From: Brienomyrus brachyistius
Lineage: Eukaryota > Chordata > Actinopteri > Osteoglossiformes > Mormyridae
Reading direction: 5' to 3'
DNA: 64,000 nt
NCBI RefSeq assembly: GCF_023856365.1
Contig: NC_064555.1
Location: 12,179,754-12,243,753 of the forward strand
This document shows positions 51,218-63,703 of this stretch, piece after piece; the first letter of the stretch is position 1, and each line of letters opens with the position of its first letter. The position numbers and the translations under genes are program-made. The notes beneath the pieces were generated by a model. The model ran no database searches, had not been told where the DNA came from, and was given only the letters and a program-made list of their open reading frames with translations.

Positions 51218-52250
51218 GAATATTTTCCCCCAAAGATATTGTGTGATTCCGATATGGTTTTTTTGGACAATCTGAATAAACAGCTTCAGAGCTTGGATTT
51301 CGTTGATTGTTATGAAGCAGCTCTTGACTCTTCTCTACACTAAAGTGTCTTTAGGTGTTTGGTAGGTGTGGATGTTATTTTTAGAGAGCATAGTGTTTGT
51401 TCAATCTTGTTTTGTTTCTCTCATCTGTTTCATTGCTGATGAAGGCTGCTAGATAATCAGCAATTCCGACACCTGCGGCTGGGAATCTCCATTAATACAT
51501 TAGCGATACTTGCTGCAACTCAGACTGGTAACTGCTTCTTTTAGCGGTGGCAGTCAATGAGATTAAAAAGACTGAACCATTTCTAATGATTTGACATGTC
51601 CTGATTTATCCGTACTTGTGTCATTTTCATTGCTATTACATATGTCCACGTGTCTGCATCACTCATTTTCCACTTTTGTCGTGTCTCATCTAGTTACGCA
51701 GCATCAGTGCATGAGCGCGTGTGTGGTTCTACAAATGGACAATTCTACAGAGTGAGCAGGTCAGATTATATAGTTTTTCCCCACTTTTTCTACCTGCCTT
51801 TGTGTGCTCTGACATCTGTAGCCATTATTTTTTTCAACAATAAAATAGCACTTTAACCAAGCTTTCAGAAACTTGCTGTGAACAAGTGTGTTACCTGATA
51901 AGAAATTGTGTTATTCTTTTGAAGGTTAGCTCTGGATCACAATTGATTTTATTTCATACTTTTTTCATGGAATATTTTCATTTAAATGATAATCTTGTCG
52001 TAGAAAGTCTTATTGAATGTGGCATTTGATATGCGTTTGTGAAGTAACTAAACATGTAAGCCACTTTACGTAAAATCGGTTTAACAGTTTTTTTTAAGTA
52101 TATCTCAACTTTCAAGAGTGGCTCAGAGGGGCCATCCTGCAGTACATACAAAGTAACGTGAAGCCAGCTCATGTTCTTGAAGACCAGAGACACCGTGGAT
52201 GAAACTCCTTCAATCTTCACAGGAGTCTGCGAGATTTAGGTGGCTATTTT

Positions 52251-52467
52251 AAGACTATACTTTCAGGGATCTTTTCTGTAGTTTCTGACTGGAGAAATGT
52301 GTTATGAAAGTGTTTGGTCATGCTGGCCACGATGAAGAGGTATGGTATTCTCTTCTGAACATGAAACAGTTGAAGAACATGGAGACTTCTCCATAGTTCT
52401 GCATCTTTGATGATTGTTCCAGAATCTCTATGGAGAAGCTGGTGGAAGAGAATGCGGTCTGAGTGGT
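52251..52467 (+). ncRNA. U3: U3 snoRNA copy 42
   Basis: Full length, with A22T in box A and C48T. The sequence after the 3' end is GAATGCTTTCCCCCAAAGATG, a variant of the 3'-box-like site shared with copy 43. Confidence 0.8.
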
Positions 52468-53440
52468 GAATGCTTTCCCCCAAAGATGTTGTGTGATTCC
52501 GATGTGGTTTTTTTGGACAATCTGAATAAACAGCTTCAGAGCTTGGATTTCGTTGATTGTTATGAAGCAGCTCTTGACTCTTCTCTACACTAAAGTGTCT
52601 TTAGGTGTTTGGTAGGTGTGGATGTTATTTTTAGAGAGCATAGTGTTTGTTCAATCTTGTTTTGTTTCTCTCATCTGTTTCATTGCTGATGAAGGCTGCT
52701 AGATAATCAGCAATTCCGACACCTGCGGCTGGGAATCTCCATTAATACATTAGCGATACTTGCTGCAACTCAGACTGGTAACTGCTTCTTTTAGCGGTGG
52801 CAGTCAATGAGATTAAAAAGACTGAACCATTTCTAATGATTTGACATGTCCTGATTTATCCGTACTTGTGTCATTTTCATTGCTATTACATATGTCCACG
52901 TGTCTGCATCACTCATTTTCCACTTTTGTCGTGTCTCATCTAGTTACGCAGCATAAGTGCATGAGCGCGTGTGTGGTTCTACAAATGGACAATTCTACAG
53001 AGTGAGCAGGTCAGATTATCTAGTTTTTCCCCCCTTTTTCTACCTGCCTTTGTGTGCTCTGACATCTGTAGCCATTATTTTTTTCAACAATAAAATAGCA
53101 CTTTAACCAAGCTTTCAGAAACTTGCTGTGAACAAGTGTGTTACCTGATAAGAAATTGTGTTATTCTTTTGAAGGTTAGCTCTGGATCACAATTGATTTT
53201 ATTTCATACTTTTTTCATGGAATATTTTCATTTAAATGATAATCTTGTCGTAGAAAGTCTTATTGAATGTGGCATTTGATATGCGTTTGTGAAGTAACTA
53301 AACATGTAAGCCACTTTACATAAAATCGGTTTAACAGTTTTTTTTAAGTATATCTCAACTTTCAAGAGTGGCTCAGAGGGGCCATCCTGCAGTACATACA
53401 AAGGAACGTGAAGCCAGCTCATGTTCTTGAAGACCAGAGA

Positions 53441-53456
53441 CACCGTGGATGGAACT
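53441..53456 (+). promoter_or_regulatory. Variant PSE of copy 43
   Basis: It reads CACCGTGGATGGAACT, with an A-to-G change in the otherwise invariant AAA part of the element. Only copy 49 shares it (60931-60946). If the PSE call is right, transcription of these two copies may be reduced. Confidence 0.5.
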
Positions 53457-53500
53457 CCTTCAATCTTCACAGGAGTCTGTGAGATTTACGTGGCTATTTT

Positions 53501-53717
53501 AAGACTATACTTTCAGGGATCATTTCTGTAGTTTCTGACTGGAGAAATGTGTTATGAAAGTGTTTGGTCATGCTAGCCATGATGAAGAGGTATGGTATTC
53601 TCTTCTGAACATGAAACAGTTGAAAAACATGGAGACTTCTCCATAGTTCTGCATCTTTGATGATTGTTCCAGAATCTCTATGGAGAAGCTGGTGGAAGAG
53701 AATGCGGTCTGAGTGGT
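53501..53717 (+). ncRNA. U3: U3 snoRNA copy 43
   Basis: Full length, with C48T, G75A, C80T and G125A; the boxes are intact. It sits behind a variant PSE. The spacer after it is a recombinant: L-like TTTTTGGAGAGC, then R-like TTTCATTGC and GGTAACTGC. Confidence 0.78.
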
Positions 53718-54749
53718 GAATGCTTTCCCCCAAAGATGTTGTGTGATTCCGATGTGGTTTTTTTGGACAATCTGAATAAACAGCTTCAGAGCTTGGATTT
53801 CGTTGATTGTTATGAAGCAGCTCTTGACTCTTCTCTACACTAAAGTGTCTTTAGGTGTTTGGTAGGGGTGGATGTTATTTTTGGAGAGCATAGTGTTTGT
53901 TCAATCTTGTTTTTTTCTCTCATCTGTTTCATTGCTGATGAAGGCTGCTAGATAATCAGCAATTCCGACACCTGCGGCTGGGAATCTCCATTAATACATT
54001 AGCGATACTTGCTGCAACTCAGACTGGTAACTGCTTCTTTTAGCGGTGGCAGTCAATGAGATTAAAAAGACTGAACCATTTCTAATGATTAGACATGTCC
54101 TGATTTATCCGTACTTGTGTCATTTTCATTGCTATTACATATGTCCACGTGTCTGCATCACTCATTTTCCACTTTTGTCGTGTCTCCTCTAGTTACGCAG
54201 CATCAGTGAATGAGCGCGTGTGTGGTTCTACAAATGGACAATTCTACAGAGTGAGCAGGTCAGATTATATAGTTTTTCCCCACTTTTTCTACCTGCCTTT
54301 GTGTGCTCTGACATCTGTAGCCATTATTTTTTTCAACAATAAAATAGCACTTTAACCAAGCTTTCAGAAACTTGCTGTGAACAAGTGTGTTACCTGATAA
54401 GAAATTGTGTTATTCTTTTGAAGGTTAGCTCTGGATCACAATTGATTTTATTTCATACTTTTTTCATGGAATATTTTCATTTAAATGATAATCTTGTCGT
54501 AGAAAGTCTTATTGAATGTGGCATTTGATATGTGTTTGTGAAGTAAATAAACATGTAAGCCACTTTACATAAAATCGGTTTAACAGTTTTTTTTAAGTAT
54601 ATCTCAACTTTCAAGAGTGGCTCAGAGGGGCCATCCTGCAGTACATACAAAGTAACGTGAAGCCAGCTCATGTTCTTGAAGACCAGAGACACCGTGGATG
54701 AAACTCCTTCAATCTTCACAGGAGTCTGCGAGATTTAGGTGGCTATTTT

Positions 54750-54966
54750 AAGACTATACTTTCAGGGATCATTTCTGTAGTTTCTGACTGGAGAAACGTG
54801 TTATGAAAGTGTTTGGTCATGCTGGTCACGATGAAGAGGTATGGTATTCTCTGCTGAACATGAAACAGTTGAAGAACATGGAGACTTCTCCATAGTTCTG
54901 CATCTTTGATGATTGTTCCAGAATCTCTATGGAGAAGCTGGTGGAAGAGAATGCGGTCTGACTGGT
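54750..54966 (+). ncRNA. U3: U3 snoRNA copy 44
   Basis: Full length, with C77T, T104G and G213C, the same as copy 41, which lies three units (3,749 bp) upstream. The spacer before it has GATTAGACATG and CAGTGAATGAGC, variants found again before copy 51. Confidence 0.8.
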
Positions 54967-55999
54967 GAATATTTTCCCCCAAAAATATTGTGTGATTCCG
55001 ATATGGTTTTTTTGGACAATCTGAATAAACAGCTTCAGAGCTTGGATTTCGTTGATTGTTATGAAGCAGCTCTTGACTCTTTTCTACACTAAAGTGTCTT
55101 TAGGTGTTTGTTAGGTGTGGATGTTATTTTTAGAGAGCATAGTGTTTGTTCAATCTTGTTTTGTTTCTCTCATCTGTTTCATTGCTGATGAAGGCTGCTA
55201 GATAATCAGCAATTCCGACACCTGCGGCTGGGAATCTCCATTAATACATTAGCGATACTTGCTGCAACTCAGACAGGTAACTGCTTTTTTTAGCGGTGGC
55301 AGTCAATGAGATTAAAAAGCCTGAACCATTTCTAATGATTTGACATGTCCTGATTTATCCGTACTTGTGTCATTTTCATTGCTATTACATATGTCCACGT
55401 GTCTGCATCACTCATTTTCCACTTTTGTCGTGTCTCATCTAGTTACGCAGCATCAGTGCATGAGCGCGTGTGTGGTTCTACAAATGGACAATTCTACAGA
55501 GTGAGCAGGTCAGATTATATAGTTTTTCCCCACTTTTTCTACCTGCCTTTCTGTGCTCTGACATCTGTAGCCATTATTTTTTTCAACAATAAAATAGCAC
55601 TTTAACCAAGCTTTCAGAAACTTGCTGTGAACAAGTGTGTTACCTGATAAGAAATTGTGTTATTCTTTTGAAGGTTAGCTCTGGATCACAATTGATTTTA
55701 TTTCATACTTTTTTCATGGAATATTTTCATTTAAATGATAATCTTGTCGTAGAAAGTCTTATTGAATGTGGCATTTGATATGCGTTTGTGAAGTAACTAA
55801 ACATGTAAGCCACTTTACATAAAATCGGTTTAACAGTTTTTTTTAAGTATATCTCAACTTTCAAGAGTGGCTCAGAGGGGCCATCCTGCAGTACATACAA
55901 AGGAACGTGAAGCCAGCTCATTTTCTTGAAGACCAGAGACACCGTGGATGAAACTCCTTCAATCTTCACAGGAGTCTGCGAGATTTAGGTGGCTATTTT

Positions 56000-56216
56000 A
56001 AGACTATACTTTCAGGGATCGTTTCTGTAGTTTCTGACTGGAGAAAAGTGTTATGAAAGTGTTTGGTCATGCTGGCCACGATGACGAGGTATGGTATTCT
56101 CTTCTGAACATGAAACAGTTGAAGAACATGGAGACTTCTCCATAGTTCTGCATCTTTGATGATTGTTCCAGAATCTCTATGGAGAAGCTGGTGGAAGAGA
56201 ATGCGGTCTGAGTGGT
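56000..56216 (+). ncRNA. U3: U3 snoRNA copy 45
   Basis: Full length, with A22G in box A, C48A and A86C in box B. The following unit is 1,246 bp: its type R spacer has lost CTCT (TTGTTTCATCTG). Confidence 0.79.
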
Positions 56217-57245
56217 GAATACTTTCCCCCAAAGATATTGTGTGATTCCGATGTGGTTTTTTTGGACAATCTGAATAAACAGCTTCAGAGCTTGGATTTC
56301 GTTGATTGTTATGAAGCAGCTCTTGACTCTTCTCTACACTAAAGTGTCTTTAGGTGTTTGGTAGGTGTGGATGTTATTTTTAGAGAGCATAGTGTTTGTT
56401 CAATCTTGTTTTGTTTCATCTGTTTTATTGCTGATGAAGGCTGCTAGATAATCAGCAATTCCGACACCTGCGGCTGGGAATCTCCATTAATACATTAGCG
56501 ATACTTGCTGCAACTCAGACTGGTTACTGCTTCTTTTAGCGGTGGCAGTCAATGAGATTAAAAAGACTGAACCATTTCTAATGATTTGACTTGTCTTGAT
56601 TTATCCGTACTTGTGTCATTTTCATTGCTATTACATATGTCCACGTGTCTGCATCACTCATTTTCCACTTTTGTCGTGTCTCATCTAGTTACGCAGCATC
56701 AGTGCATGAGCGCGTGTGTGGTTCTACAAATGGACAATTCTACAGAGTGAGCAGGTCAGATTATATAGTTTTTCCCCACTTTTTCTACCTGCCTTTGTGT
56801 GCTCTGACATCTGTAGCCATTATTTTTTTCAACAATAAAATAGCACTTTAACCAAGCTTTCAGAAACTTGCTGTGAACAAGTGTGTTACCTGATAAGAAA
56901 TTGTGTTATTCTTTTGAAGGTTAGCTCTGGATCACAATTGATTTTATTTCATACTTTTTTCATGGAATATTTTCATTTAAATGATAATCTTGTCGTAGAA
57001 AGTCTTATTGAATGTGGCATTTGATATGCGTTTGTGAAGTAACTAAACATGTAAGCCACTTTACATAAAATCGGTTTAACAGTTTTTTTTAAGTATATCT
57101 CAACTTTCAAGAGTGGCTCAGAGGGGCCATCCTGCAGTACATACAAAGGAACGTGAAGCCAGCTCATGTTCTTGAAGACCAGAGACACCGTGGATGAAAC
57201 TCCTTCAATCTTCACAGGAGTCTGCGAGATTTACGTGGCTATTTT

Positions 57246-57462
57246 AAGACTATACTTTCAGGGATCATTTCTGTAGTTTCTGACTGGAGAAACGTGTTAT
57301 GAAAGTGTTTGGTCATGCTGGCCACGATGACGAGGTATGGTATTCTCTTCTGAACATGAAACAGTTGAAGAACATGGAGACTTCTCCATGGTTCTGCATC
57401 TTTGATGATTGTTCCAGATTCTCTATGGAGAAGCTGGTGGAAGAGAACGTGGTCTGAGTGGT
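57246..57462 (+). ncRNA. U3: U3 snoRNA copy 46
   Basis: Full length, with A86C, A145G, A174T, T203C and C205T. The last two lie just before box D. The C' and D cores are intact. The following spacer has lost ATC (TTTCTCTCTGTTTT), giving a 1,246-bp unit. Confidence 0.78.
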
Positions 57463-58491
57463 GAATACTTTCCCCCAAAGATATTTTGTGATTCCGATGT
57501 GGTTTTTTTGGACAATCTGAATAAACAGCTTCAGAGCTTGGATTTCGTTGATTGTTATGAAGCAGCTCTTGACTCTTCTCTACACTAAAGTGTCTTTAGG
57601 TGTTTGGTAGGGGTGGATGTTATTTTTGGAGAGCATAGTGTTTGTTCAATCTTGTTTTTTTCTCTCTGTTTTATTGCTGATGAAGGCTGCTAGATAATCA
57701 GCAATTCCGACACCTGCGGCTGGGAATCTCCATTAATACATTAGCGATACTTGCTGCAACTCAGACTGGTTACTGCTTCTTTTAGCGGTGGCAGTCAATG
57801 AGATTAAAAAGACTGAACCATTTCTAATGATTTGACATGTCTTGATTTATCCGTACTTGTGTCATTTTCATTGCTATTACATATGTCCACGTGTCTGCAT
57901 CACTCATTTTCCACTTTTGTCGTGTCTCATCTAGTTACGCAGCATCAGTGCATGAGCGCGTGTGTGGTTCTACAAATGGACAATTCTACAGAGTGAGCAG
58001 GTCAGATTATATAGTTTTTCCCCACTTTTTCTACCTGCCTTTGTGTGCTCTGACATCTGTAGCCATTATTTTTTTCAACAATAAAATAGCACTTTAACCA
58101 AGCTTTCAGAAACTTGCTGGGAACAAGTGTGTTACCTGATAAGAAATTGTGTTATTCTTTTGAAGGTTAGCTCTGGATCACAATTGATTTTATTTCATAC
58201 TTTTTTCATGGAATATTTTCATTTAAATGATAATCTTGTCGTAGAAAGTCTTATTGAATGTGGCATTTGATATGTGTTTGTGAAGTAAATAAACATGTAA
58301 GCCACTTTACATAAAATCGGTTTAACAGTTTTTTTTAAGTATATCTCAACTTTCAAGAGTGGCTCAGAGGGGCCATCCTGCAGTACATACAAAGTAACGT
58401 GAAGCCAGCTCATGTTCTTGAAGACCAGAGACACCGTGGATGAAACTCCTTCAATCTTCACAGGAGTCTGCGAGATTTAGGTGGCTATTTT

Positions 58492-58708
58492 AAGACTATA
58501 CTTTCAGGGATCATTTCTGTAGTTTCTGACTGGAGAAATGTGTTATGAAAGTGTTTGGTCATGCTGGCCACGATGAAGAGGTATGGTATTCTCTTCTGAA
58601 CATGAAACAGTCGAAGAACATGGAGACTTCTCCATAGTTCTGCATCTTTGATGATTGTTCCAGAATCTCTATGGAGAAGCTGGTGGAAGAGAATGCGGTC
58701 TGAGTGGT
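58492..58708 (+). ncRNA. U3: U3 snoRNA copy 47
   Basis: Full length, with C48T and T121C; all boxes are intact. It is one of the least changed copies in the right part. The spacer after it is type R. Confidence 0.84.
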
Positions 58709-59741
58709 GAATACTTTCCCCCAAAGATATTGTGTGATTCCGATGTGGTTTTTTTGGACAATCTGAATAAACAGCTTCAGAGCTTGGATTTCGTTGATTG
58801 TTATGAAGCAGCTCTTGACTCTTCTCTACACTAAAGTGTCTTTAGGTGTTTGGTAGGTGTGGATGTTATTTTTAGAGAGCATAGTGTTTGTTCAATCTTG
58901 TTTTGTTTCTCTCATCTGTTTCATTGCTGATGAAGGCTGCTAGATAATCAGCAATTCCGACACCTGCGGCTGGGAATCTCCATTAATACATTAGCGATAC
59001 TTGCTGCAACTCAGACTGGTTACTGCTTCTTTTAGCGGTGGCAGTCAATGAGATTAAAAAGACTGAACCATTTCTAATGATTTGACATGTCTTGATTTAT
59101 CCGTACTTGTGTCATTTTCATTGCTATTACATATGTCCACGTGTCTGCATCACTCATTTTCCACTTTTGTCGTGTCTCATCTAGTTACGCAGCATCAGTG
59201 CATGAGCGCGTGTGTGGTTCTACAAATGGACAATTCTATAGAGTGAGCAGGTCAGATTATATAGTTTTTCCCCACTTTTTCTACCTGCCTTTGTGTGCTC
59301 TGACATCTGTAGCCATTATTTTTTTCAACAATAAAATAGCACTTTAACCAAGCTTTCAGAAACTTGCTGTGAACAAGTGTGTTACCTGATAAGAAATTGT
59401 GTTATTCTTTTGAAGGTTAGCTCTGGATCACAATTGATTTTATTTCATACTTTTTTCATGGAATATTTTCATTTAAATGATAATCTTGTCGTAGAAAGTC
59501 TTATTGAATGTGGCATTTGATATGCGTTTGTGAAGTAACTAAACATGTAAGCCACTTTACATAAAATCGGTTTAACAGTTTTTTTTAAGTATATCTCAAC
59601 TTTCAAGAGTGGCTCAGAGGGGCCATCCTGCAGTACATACAAAGGACCGTGAAGCCAGCTCATGTTCTTGAAGACCAGAGACACCGTGGATGAAACTCCT
59701 TCAATCTTCACAGGAGTCTGCGAGATTTACGTGGCTATTTT

Positions 59742-59958
59742 AAGACTATACTTTCAGGGATCATTTCTGTAGTTTCTGACTGGAGAAACGTGTTATGAAA
59801 GTGTTTGGTCATGCTGGCCACGATGACGAGGTATGGTATTCTCTTCTGAACATGAAACAGTTGAAGAACATGGAGACTTCTCCATAGTTCTGCATCTTTG
59901 ATGATTGTTCCAGAATCTCTATGGAGAAGCTGGTGGAAGAGAATGCGGTCTGAGTGGT
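59742..59958 (+). ncRNA. U3: U3 snoRNA copy 48
   Basis: Full length, with A86C in box B only. The upstream flank has AAAGGACCG. The spacer after it is recombinant, with TTTTTGGATAGC and GATGACGGCTGC as local variants and R-like TTTCATTGC. Confidence 0.84.
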
Positions 59959-60990
59959 GAATACTTTCCCCCAAAGATATTGTGTGATTCCGATGTGGTT
60001 TTTTTGGACAATCTGAATAAACAGCTTCAGAGCTTGGATTTCGTTGATTGTTATGAAGCAGCTCTTGACTCTTCTCTACACTAAAGTGTCTTTAGGTGTT
60101 TGGTAGGGGTGGATGTTATTTTTGGATAGCATAGTGTTTGTTCAATCTTGTTTTTTTCTCTCATCTGTTTCATTGCTGATGACGGCTGCTAGATAATCAG
60201 CAATTCCGACACCTGCGGCTGGGAATCTCCATTAATACATTAGCGATACTTGCTGCAACTCAGACTGGTAACTGCTTTTTTTAGCGGTGGCAGTCAATGA
60301 GATTAAAAAGCCTGAACCATTTCTAATGATTTGACATGTCCTGATTTATCCGTACTTGTGTCATTTTCATTGCTATTACATATGTCCACGTGTCTGCATC
60401 ACTCATTTTCCACTTTTGTCGTGTCTCATCTAGTTACGCAGCATCAGTGCATGAGCGCGTGTGTGGTTCTACAAATGGACAATTCTACAGAGTGAGCAGG
60501 TCAGATTATATAGTTTTTCCCCACTTTTTCTACCTGCCTTTGTGTGCTCTGACATCTGTAGCCATTATTTTTTTCAACAATAAAATAGCACTTTAACCAA
60601 GCTTTCAGAAACTTGCTGTGAACAAGTGTGTTACCTGATAAGAAATTGTGTTATTCTTTTGAAGGTTAGCTCTGGATCACAATTGATTTTATTTCATACT
60701 TTTTTCATGGAATATTTTCATTTAAATGATAATCTTGTCGTAGAAAGTCTTATTGAATGTGGCATTTGATATGTGTTTGTGAAGTAAATAAACATGTAAG
60801 CCACTTTACATAAAATCGGTTTAACAGTTTTTTTTAAGTATATCTCAACTTTCAAGAGTGGCTCAGAGGGGCCATCCTGCAGTACATACAAAGGAAGGTG
60901 AAGCCAGCTCATGTTCTTGAAGACCAGAGACACCGTGGATGGAACTCCTTCAATCTTCACAGGAGTCTGCGAGATTTACGTGGCTATTTT

Positions 60991-61207
60991 AAGACTATAC
61001 TTTCAGGGATCATTTCTGTAGTTTCTGACTGGAGAAACGTGTTATGAAAGTGTTTGGTCATGCTGGCCACGATGAAGAGGTATGGTATTCTCTGCTGAAC
61101 ATGAAACAGTTGAAGAACATGGAGACTTCTCCATAGTTCTGCATCTTTGATGATTGTTCCAGAATCTCTATGGAGAAGCTGGTGGAAGAGAATGCGGTCT
61201 GACTGGT
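60991..61207 (+). ncRNA. U3: U3 snoRNA copy 49
   Basis: Full length, with T104G and G213C. It is preceded by the variant PSE CACCGTGGATGGAACT and by AAAGGAAGG. The spacer after it is type R and contains GCATCACTGCATG, shared only with the spacer after copy 39. Confidence 0.8.
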
Positions 61208-62240
61208 GAATATTTTCCCCCAAAGATATTGTGTGATTCCGATATGGTTTTTTTGGACAATCTGAATAAACAGCTTCAGAGCTTGGATTTCGTTGATTGT
61301 TATGAAGCAGCTCTTGACTCTTCTCTACACTAAAGTGTCTTTAGGTGTTTGGTAGGTGTGGATGTTATTTTTAGAGAGCATAGTGTTTGTTCAATCTTGT
61401 TTTGTTTCTCTCATCTGTTTCATTGCTGATGAAGGCTGCTAGATAATCAGCAATTCCGACACCTGCGGCTGGGAATCTCCATTAATACATTAGCGATACT
61501 TGCTGCAACTCAGACTGGTAACTGCTTCTTTTAGCGGTGGCAGTCAATGAGATTGAAAAGCCTGAACCATTTCTAATGATTTGACATGTCCTGATTTATC
61601 CGTACTTGTGTCATTTTCATTGCTATTACATATGTCCACGTGTCTGCATCACTCATTTTCCACTTTTGTCGTGTCTCATCTAGTTACGCAGCATCACTGC
61701 ATGAGCGCGTGTGTGGTTCTACAAATGGACAATTCTACAGAGTGAGCAGGTCAGATTATATAGTTTTTCCCCACTTTTTCTACCTGCCTTTGTGTGCTCT
61801 GACATCTGTAGCCATTATTTTTTTCAACAATAAAATAGCACTTTAACCAAGCTTTCAGAAACTTGCTGTGAACAAGTGTGTTACCTGATAAGAAATTGTG
61901 TTATTCTTTTGAAGGTTAGCTCTGGATCACAATTGATTTTATTTCATACTTTTTTCATGGAATATTTTCATTTAAATGATAATCTTGTCGTAGAAAGTCT
62001 TATTGAATGTGGCATTTGATATGTGTTTGTGAAGTAAATAAACATGTAAGCCACTTTACATAAAATCGGTTTAACAGTTTTTTTTAAGTATATCTCAACT
62101 TTCAAGAGTGGCTCAGAGGGGCCATCCTGCAGTACATACAAAGGAACGTGACGCCAGCTCATGTTCTTGAAGACCAGAGACACCGTGGATGAAACTCCTT
62201 CAATCTTCACAGGAGTCTGCGAGATTTACGTGGCTATTTT

Positions 62241-62457
62241 AAGACTATACTTTCAGGGATCATTTCTGTAGTTTCTGACTGGAGAAACGTGTTATGAAAG
62301 TGTTTGGTCATGCTGGCCACGATGAAGAGGTATGGTATTCTCTGCTGAACATGAAACAGTTGAAGAACATGGAGACTTCTCCATAGTTCTGCATCTCTGA
62401 TGATTGTTTCAGAATCTCTATGGAGAAGCTGGTGGAAGAGAATGCGGTCTGACTGGT
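62241..62457 (+). ncRNA. U3: U3 snoRNA copy 50
   Basis: Full length, with T104G, T157C beside box C', C169T and G213C. The box C' core is intact. The upstream flank GTGACGCCAGC recurs only before copy 39. The following spacer starts R-like, then has the same ATC loss as after copy 46 (1,246-bp unit). Confidence 0.79.
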
Positions 62458-63486
62458 GAATATTTTCCCCCAAAGATATTGTGTGATTCCGATATGGTTT
62501 TTTTGGACAATCTGAATAAACAGCTTCAGAGCTTGGATTTCGTTGATTGTTATGAAGCAGCTCTTGACTCTTCTCTACACTAAAGTGTCTTTAGGTGTTT
62601 GGTAGGTGTGGATGTTATTTTTAGAGAGCATAGTGTTTGTTCAATCTTGTTTTTTTCTCTCTGTTTTATTGCTGATGAAGGCTGCTAGATAATCAGCAAT
62701 TCCGACACCTGCGGCTGGGAATCTCCATTAATACATTAGCGATACTTGCTGCAACTCAGACTGGTAACTGCTTCTTTTAGCGGTGGCAGTCAATGAGATT
62801 AAAAAGACTGAACCATTTCTAATGATTAGACATGTCCTGATTTATCCGTACTTGTGTCATTTTCATTGCTATTACATATGTCCACGTGTCTGCATCACTC
62901 ATTTTCCACTTTTGTCGTGTCTCATCTAGTTACGCAGCATCAGTGAATGAGCGCGTGTGTGGTTCTACAAATGGACAATTCTACAGAGTGAGCAGGTCAG
63001 ATTATATAGTTTTTCCCCACTTTTTCTACCTGCCTTTGTGTGCTCTGACATCTGTAGCCATTATTTTTTTCAACAATAAAATAGCACTTTAACCAAGCTT
63101 TCAGAAACTTGCTGTGAACAAGTGTGTTACCTGATAAGAAATTGTGTTATTCTTTTGAAGGTTAGCTCTGGATCACAATTGATTTTATTTCATACTTTTT
63201 TCATGGAATATTTTCATTTAAATGATAATCTTGTCGTAGAAAGTCTTATTGAATGTGGCATTTGATATGTGTTTGTGAAGTAAATAAACATGTAAGCCAC
63301 TTTACATAAAATCGGTTTAACAGTTTTTTTTAAGTATATCTCAACTTTCAAGAGTGGCTCAGAGGGGCCATCCTGCAGTACATACAAAGGAACGTGAAGC
63401 CAGCTCATGTTCTTGAAGACCAGAGACACCGTGGATGAAACTCCTTCAATCTTCACAGGAGTTTGCGAGATTTACATGGCTATTTT

Positions 63487-63703
63487 AAGACTATATTTTC
63501 AGGGATCATTTCTGTAGTTTCTGACTGGAGAAACGTGTTATGAAAGTGTTTGGTCATGCTGGCCACGATGAAGAGGTATGGTATTCTCTGCTGAACATGA
63601 AACAGTTGAAGAACATGGAGACTTCTCCATAGTTCTGCATCTTTGATGATTGTTCCAGAATCTCTATGGAGAAGCTGGTGGAAGAGAATGCGGTCTGACT
63701 GGT
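63487..63703 (+). ncRNA. U3: U3 snoRNA copy 51 (last complete copy)
   Basis: Full length, with C10T, T104G and G213C. The promoter-proximal flank reads GATTTACATGGC and GAGTTTGCGAG. A type R spacer follows and runs off the window end at 64000, so the array continues. Confidence 0.8.
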
